Part shown: piece by piece, positions 58,789 to 64,000 of the stretch | Layout: every line of letters starts with the position of its first letter | Numbering within the stretch: position 1 is the stretch's first letter | Source of the DNA: Cryptomeria japonica | Taxonomy: Eukaryota; Streptophyta; Pinopsida; Cupressales; Cupressaceae | DNA length: 64,000 bases | Assembly: GCF_030272615.1 (NCBI RefSeq) | Contig: NC_081414.1 | Coordinates: forward strand, 524,506,137 to 524,570,136 | Reading direction: 5' to 3' | The notes under the pieces: generated by a model | The model's database searches: none | Told to the model about the DNA's origin: nothing | Seen by the model: the letters and a program-made list of their open reading frames with translations, nothing else | Program-made: the position numbers and the translations under genes

Positions 58789-61283
58789 TCAAGTCTCTAC
58801 TGGAGGGGCAGAAACTCCCAATCTATCTCTTAGGTACTCAAATGATTCCTTGGGCAAAGGTTTAGTGAAAATATCTGCAATTTTCTCTTTAGAGTTCACA
58901 TAAACCAGTCTAACTTCATTTTCTTTCACCTTTTCCTTCAAAAATTTATACTTGATAGATATGTGCTTTGTTTTAGAATAAAATATCAAATTCTTTGATA
59001 TATCAATAGTAGCAGAGTTATCACAGTGAATAACTATCGGTGCATCACAATCCACCTTTATATCCTTCAACATTTGCTTCATCCATAAAACTTGTGTACA
59101 GTTAGTAGCACCATCAATACTCAGCTTCAGTAGTAGATAAAGAAGTACATGACTATTTCTTGTTGATCCATGAAACCAACTTCTTTCCAAGAAAGAAAGA
59201 TTCACTAGAAGTACTATTCCAATCATCAATATCTCCAGCCCAATCCGTATTTGTATATGCACATAAAGTAAAGTTATCATCCTTAGGGTACTAGAAACCA
59301 TATTGTGATGTCCTTGCAAGTATCTAAAAATCCTTTTCACTGCAATCTCATGATTTTCTCTAGGACCACTCTGAAATATTGAAACAATACAAACAACATT
59401 CATAATGTCAGACCTAGAATGAGTCAAATAAAGTAGACCTCCAATCATAGATTTGTATCTTGTAGGATTTATGTGTGTAGAAACATCTTTTCTTGTCAAT
59501 TTCTCACTTGTAACCATAGGAGTACTTACCGGTTTATAATCTCAAATACAAAATTTCTTCAATAATTCCTTAGCATATTTAGTTTGATAGACAAAAATAC
59601 CTTTGTCAGTTTGAGTAATCTACAAACCTAAGAAAAATTCCATCTCACCAATCATAGACATCTCAAATTCTTTCTTCATATTCTTAGAAAATTCTATGCA
59701 TAACTTATCTTCACCTCCAAAAATAATATCATCAATAAATACTTCAATAATTAGTATATCATCATCAGTGATCTTATAATATAAATTACTATCAGCACCG
59801 CCCTTAGTAAAACCAAGCTTCAAAAGATATTTATCCAATCTTGCATACCAACTCTAGGTGCTTGTTTCAATCCATATAAAGCTTTCCTTAACCTGTAAAC
59901 CATATTTGTATCATCTGACAATGAAAAAACATCAGGTTGCTCAATATAAACTTCCTCAACAAGATCCCCATTCAAAAATTCACATTTAACATCCATCTAA
60001 TAAACCTTGTAGTTTTTATAAGCAAAATAGGCAAGAAATAATCTTACAGCTTCAATCCTAGCTACAGGTGGAAAAGTCTCTCCATAATCAATTCCTTCCT
60101 TATGAGAATATCCTTTACAAACCAATCTAGCCTTATTCCTTATACCTTGACCATCCTCATTTAATTTATTCCTAAAAACCCATTTAGTTCCAATAACATT
60201 TTTATTTTTAGGTCGGGGAACCAAGGTCCATGTGTTATTTTTCTCAATCTTATCTAATTCTTCTTCCATAACTTTCAACCAATATTCATCTTTACATGCC
60301 TCAATTACTAATACCGATCCAACTTGTGAAATTAAACATACCTCATTAGTTACCAGTCTTCTTCTTGTCATCACCACATTGCTCTTATCCCCAGTGATTT
60401 GATCTTTTGAATGATTCAATCGCACATACCTATGAGTCTACTGACTTTATGTTCCTCTTCCATGTTCTTCAATTATTGTAGAATTCTCTGATACTGCTGG
60501 AGTAACTAGTTCAACACTCTGTTCCAGTAAAGGTGCTACCAGTTTAGATATATCATTTCCACTACCGGTTCCTTCTCATAAACTATGATTTGACTTATGT
60601 TCATCTCATCTAATTTGACATTAACACTCTCCACAATTCTTTGCAATCTCTTGTTATAACATATATATGCTTTTATTTCATTAGAATAACCAAGAAATAT
60701 GCCTTCATCACATCTAGGATCAAATTTCCCAATGATATCATCTCTCCCGATATAACATTTACTACCAAAAATTTTGAAATACTTAACTATAGGTGTATTG
60801 CCAAACCATAGTTCATAAGGTGTCTTACCAGTTTCTCCTTTGATATGTACTCTGTTGAATGTATAAACCATTGTGTTCATTGCTTCTCTCCAATAGATAT
60901 GAGGTAGACTAGCTTCCATCATCATTTTTTTAGCATCATCCAAGATAATTTTGTTCTTCCTTTCCACAACTCCATTTTACTCAAGTGTCCAGGGTGTTAG
61001 TTTCCACTTTAGCCTTCAAGATTTTAAAATTTTCAAATGCTTCATATTTCTATTTTAGAAAAGTAACCCATATAATTCTAGAATAATCATCAATGATTAG
61101 CATGAAATATCTATCACCTTGAAAAATTTTAACTCTAGCAAGGCCACACAAAGTAGTATGAATAAGATCAAGAACATCATTTGATTTATCTTGTATACTC
61201 CTAAAAGAGGTTCTTGTATGTTTACCCATTTGACATTATTTACATACTGGATTATAAGGCTTCATAATCTTAGGTATTGATAG
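58789..61283 (-). pseudogene. Element B pol: integrase, reverse transcriptase, RNase H
   Basis: From 61283: CQMGKHTRTSF and the integrase core GDRYFMLIIDDYSR. The usual Asp in HTDLCGP is Thr (HTTLCGL), and about 35-40 residues that would hold the second catalytic Asp are missing before NGVVERKN near 60970. ASLPHIYWREAMNT and GTKWVFRNKL (60190) lead into the RT, with YGETFPPVAR, ALYGLKQAP (about 59870) and VFIDDIIFGG (about 59740) in place of YVDD. The RNase H has DNSATIDISKN, KTKHISIKY and IFTKPLPKE and ends at 58789. At least three frame changes and several stops. Not functional. Confidence 0.9.
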
Positions 61284-61286
61284 TTA

Positions 61287-62810
61287 TGATACTTAATGTA
61301 AGTACAGATCCAATATCCAACAAGATGAGAGGGGGGCATGAATCATACAAACTTAATCTTCCATAAAAACATCAGATTCAACCTCGGTAACATATACTTC
61401 AGTAATATAACCAAAACTGCTAAACATGCAAACTAAAAAGCATATAAACATCATAAACCTCATAACACCAGATTTAACGTGGAAACCCAAATAGGGAATA
61501 ACCATTGTGGGATTTTGGATCCACTAAGAAATATACTCTTCTAGAGTATGCTCGGTTAAAAGCAAATCTTGTTAAAGATTACAAACCACGTTGTTAGATG
61601 TGACCCGGTTAAGGGATTTCCCTCAGATCTATTAGGATCTTCACCTTGTTAGAAGTGACCTTGTTAAAGGATTTCAAACACTCAATCAGAATGTCACCTT
61701 GCTAGAGGGTTTTACAAATAAGACTGTTAAGTCCACTCGGTTAAGAGATTTTCTGTCACTTCACAAAATAACAGTAATAAAAATCTATCTGCAACTTCAC
61801 ATCTAAAATGCTAATGTAGATTCTTATTTTCTCAATACAATCTAGACATAGAACTAATCTTGTCCATCTGTTGGGCTTCTATACTCTATTATTCAAACAG
61901 GTCTTCAAGCTTCTATGCTCGGTAATTACTATGTAGCATCCCTATGCATACATTTGCCCACATGCATTGTTTATCAATAGTTCCCTATTTATAAACAATT
62001 AGCTAACCGCTTAATCTCCTTGATCACATTTCCCATCATCAATCATAGCCATCAGATCTTCAAACTTTGACCAAGTTCAATGTATCCTTCGATCTGAAAA
62101 TGTTATCCCCACCTTGGAACTTGCATACATTTCTTGGAACTTATGCTAGGGTATTGCGATTCAATCTGAGTTGTAGATCTTCATGCTGATTTTCCTTTGC
62201 CATAGATTCATTAACAAACTTCATGCATGGCATACCAATCATCTAATCAATTCCAGCTCATCAACTTCCTTCATTAAATAATGCATGTAACCATTTAATG
62301 TATTCTGTTACAGCTCGGTTACAACTCGGTGAATACTAAACTTCACTCAGTGGACATTCTGCCTTCATTAACTGATAGCGATAACCTTAGGGTTTACTGA
62401 CTAGGTTCCTTAGGGTTTACAGACTAGGTTCTTTGCTCGGTAACATAGTATAGTATTAACCTTACAATTTATAACATATGTATCATGGTAAAACAATCTA
62501 AACATCATGATCTCATCATTTTCTGACTCGGTAATAGTTTCCCATTGAATACCTTATTCATCCCCTTATTCATCACATTCTTTCTGTGTCTTTTACCGAC
62601 ATCTTTATACTCTTTAAATCATACTGCTCAAGATATGGGAACATCATACTAAATTAGAAAATAAATTTCTTGACATCAATGACAAAATAATAATATCAAG
62701 ACAGTAAACATCCTTAATTAGTTATATCCATAATCATCAACAACCTTCTCGATATCCTTATTGAAATGTCAAAAATCTCCCATTGTCTGTTATAATGCCA
62801 AATGCTAACA
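61287..62810 (-). mobile_element. 3' LTR of element C
   Basis: The right edge TGCTAACA lies against the polypurine tract. The left edge is either TGATAC at 61287 or TGTAAG at 61297. GAGAGGGGGGCATGAAT at 61327-61343 corresponds to the G-tract of A and B. Degenerate (G/C)TCGGT(T/A)A motifs recur through it. No coding sequence. Confidence 0.7.
61987..61994 (-). promoter_or_regulatory. TATA box in C LTR
   Basis: The minus strand reads GTTTATAAATAGGG, a good TATA box in the LTR, oriented leftward like the element. Confidence 0.5.
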
Positions 62811-63159
62811 ATCTCCCCCTTTGGCATTGATGGCAAAACCAATTGATTTGACCTTAAAAAGATTTGGATTGCTGTGATTCTGAAATGTAAAAATGCTCTC
62901 TTGCTGTCAACAGACTTCTCCCCCATACATTAGACTTCTCCTATTTTCTTCAGTCTTCTCCCTCCTTTTTTTTAATCATCAATTTCAGTCTTTTCAATTA
63001 GTCTTCTCCCCCTTATATTAGTCTTCTCCCCCTTTGACAAAAATGCCAAAAAGTAAAGAACTAAAACATAATTTCTTCCTATATGAAGTGATTTCCTGTT
63101 GTTATGTGTCAACTTAGTCTCAGTCAGAGCATTTATGTCTTCAATTCTTGTTCCCTATA
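62811..63159 (-). other. 3' UTR and multiple polypurine tracts of element C
   Basis: GCCAAAGGGGGAGAT (minus strand) abuts the LTR. Further GGGGGAGAAG tracts are near 62920, 62960, 63010 and 63030. This is the same arrangement as in A and B. No coding sequence. Confidence 0.75.
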
Positions 63160-64000
63160 TTATTTCCTGTATTGTTTCCTGGACACCTTTAGAAAACATC
63201 CTAAAGCATGTAAATGAATAGAAGATAGGGGTAGGACCCCTAACTTACTTCTGAGATATTCAAAAGTGTCCCTTGGTAGTGGCTTGGTAAAGATATCTAT
63301 TATTTGTTGCTTTGTGCTAACATACTCCAACACCACTTTCTTCTCTTGAGCTTCTTCTCTAAGATAATGATATTTGATAGAGATGTGCTTTGTCTTAGAG
63401 TGCATTACATGATTCTTTGAAATGTTAATGGCACTAGTATTGTCACAGAATATAGTTACTGGCTCGGTAAATTTCTCATTTATACCTTCCAACATTTTTT
63501 TGATCTATGCTATGTTGGTACAATTCAATGCTATAGCAACGTATTCAGCTTCTGCTGTTGACTGTGAAACACATCCTTGTTTCTTGCTAAGCCAACTCAC
63601 TAGTCTTTCTCCTAAGAAGAAAGCTCCTCCACTTGTGCTTTTTCTATCATCAATGTTGCCTACCCAATCAACATTAGTATAAAATTTTAAATCAAAATCA
63701 TTTCCTTTCTGATATACTAAGCCATAATCCTCTATACCTTTCAAGTATCTAAAAATTCTTTTGATTGTTGCCATGTGTGTTTCCTTAGGATCTGCAGAGA
63801 ATCTTGCAACTATACCTACTGCATGTGTTATGTCTGGTCTGCTATGAACAACATATTGTAGCTTTCCAATCATGGATCGGTAAAGTGTCTCATCAACAGA
63901 TGCAGATTCATCATTCTTTGATAGTTTACAGTTGGTAGTCATAGGAGTACTTACTAGTTTTGAATCCTCCATTCCAAATTTCTTCAAGATTTCCTTTATG
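63160..64000 (-). pseudogene. Element C pol C-terminus (RT end and RNase H), partial
   Basis: One frame runs in from the right edge to 63160. It contains KFGMEDSKLVSTPM, YRSMIGKLQYVVHSRPDI, RIFRYLKG, DDRKSTSGG, STAEAEYVA, DNTSAINISKN, KTKHISIKYHY and FTKPLPRD, the standard Ty1/copia RNase H region. A single TAG at 63502-63504 replaces the Trp usually found before IKKML. Otherwise the frame is open, so C is better preserved than B. The first catalytic region reads YTNVDW where YSDADW is usual. Confidence 0.9.

Larger units (their letters stand above)
52714..61286 (-). mobile_element. Element B: Ty1/copia Sirevirus-like element, broken by S2 and C
   Basis: The minus-strand order is integrase, reverse transcriptase, RNase H, 3' UTR with polypurine ladder, 3' LTR. 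S2 splits the 3' UTR and element C cuts the 5' side at about 61286, so gag, protease and the 5' LTR are not in the window. The integrase-before-RT order identifies Ty1/copia. Confidence 0.85.
61287..64000 (-). mobile_element. Element C: Ty1/copia Sirevirus-like element, 3' part
   Basis: A 3' LTR (61287-62810), polypurine ladder and the C-terminal pol region are in the window; the rest lies to the right. It abuts element B inside B's integrase, so C probably inserted into B. The second TSD copy would be outside the window. Confidence 0.8.

Noticed and set aside
61287-62810. 5' LTR of element B
   Set aside because: The polypurine tract lies on its right side and no primer-binding site is next to it, so it is the 3' LTR of a different element (C).

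Overview
The window is repeat-dominated plant nuclear DNA. It holds no intact host gene. Almost all of it is nested LTR retrotransposons, with one LINE fragment, a degraded PPR gene and long AT-rich spacers. The PPR remnant (PLS repeats plus DYW-like C-terminus), very long LTRs and the density of nested, non-autonomous elements suggest a large-genome seed plant. A gymnosperm such as a conifer is my best guess, but that is inference.

Layout. 1-1110: 5' leader, primer-binding site and 5' LTR of an Ogre/Tat-like element (O), minus strand, body off the left edge. 1140-2986 and 7636-7850: a PPR pseudogene (minus), split by S1 (2987-7630), a 4.6-kb solo LTR with TSD TATAA. 7899-8123: four tandem hairpins. 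8732-15133: element A, a Sirevirus-like element (minus) carrying gag and a long unknown ORF instead of pol. 15134-15730: compound microsatellite. 15780-17160: degraded unknown ORF. 17313-18705: LINE fragment with zf-RVT and RNase H.

18826-49519 is a three-deep nest in which each level has a matching 5-bp TSD. Y (Ty3/gypsy, 18826-49519, TSD ATTCT) has lost gag and reverse transcriptase. It contains Z (26328-47814, TSD GATAG), which keeps an intact 1147-codon gag-protease ORF but no pol. Z contains N (27748-41390, TSD GGAAG), a LARD-type element with 4.86-kb LTRs and a 3.9-kb non-coding interior. All three lie on the minus strand. Y itself sits in an older LTR-like sequence (P, 18706-18825 plus 49520-51502).

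51503-52713 is a plus-strand fragment of a Z relative. 52714-61286 is Copia element B (minus), broken by S2 (54295-58775), an inverted second copy of the S solo LTR. 61287-64000 is Copia element C (minus), running off the right edge.

Nothing here forms a host pathway. The elements are related as parasite layers: A, N, Y and Z lack some or all enzymatic functions and would need enzymes from autonomous relatives. The most unusual structural signal is that three different LTR families (S, N, Z) each carry a GC-rich array of short perfect palindromes close to a possible core promoter, and Z repeats a related palindrome in its R/U5 region and leader. All domain calls are from reading translations and motifs by eye; no database search was possible.
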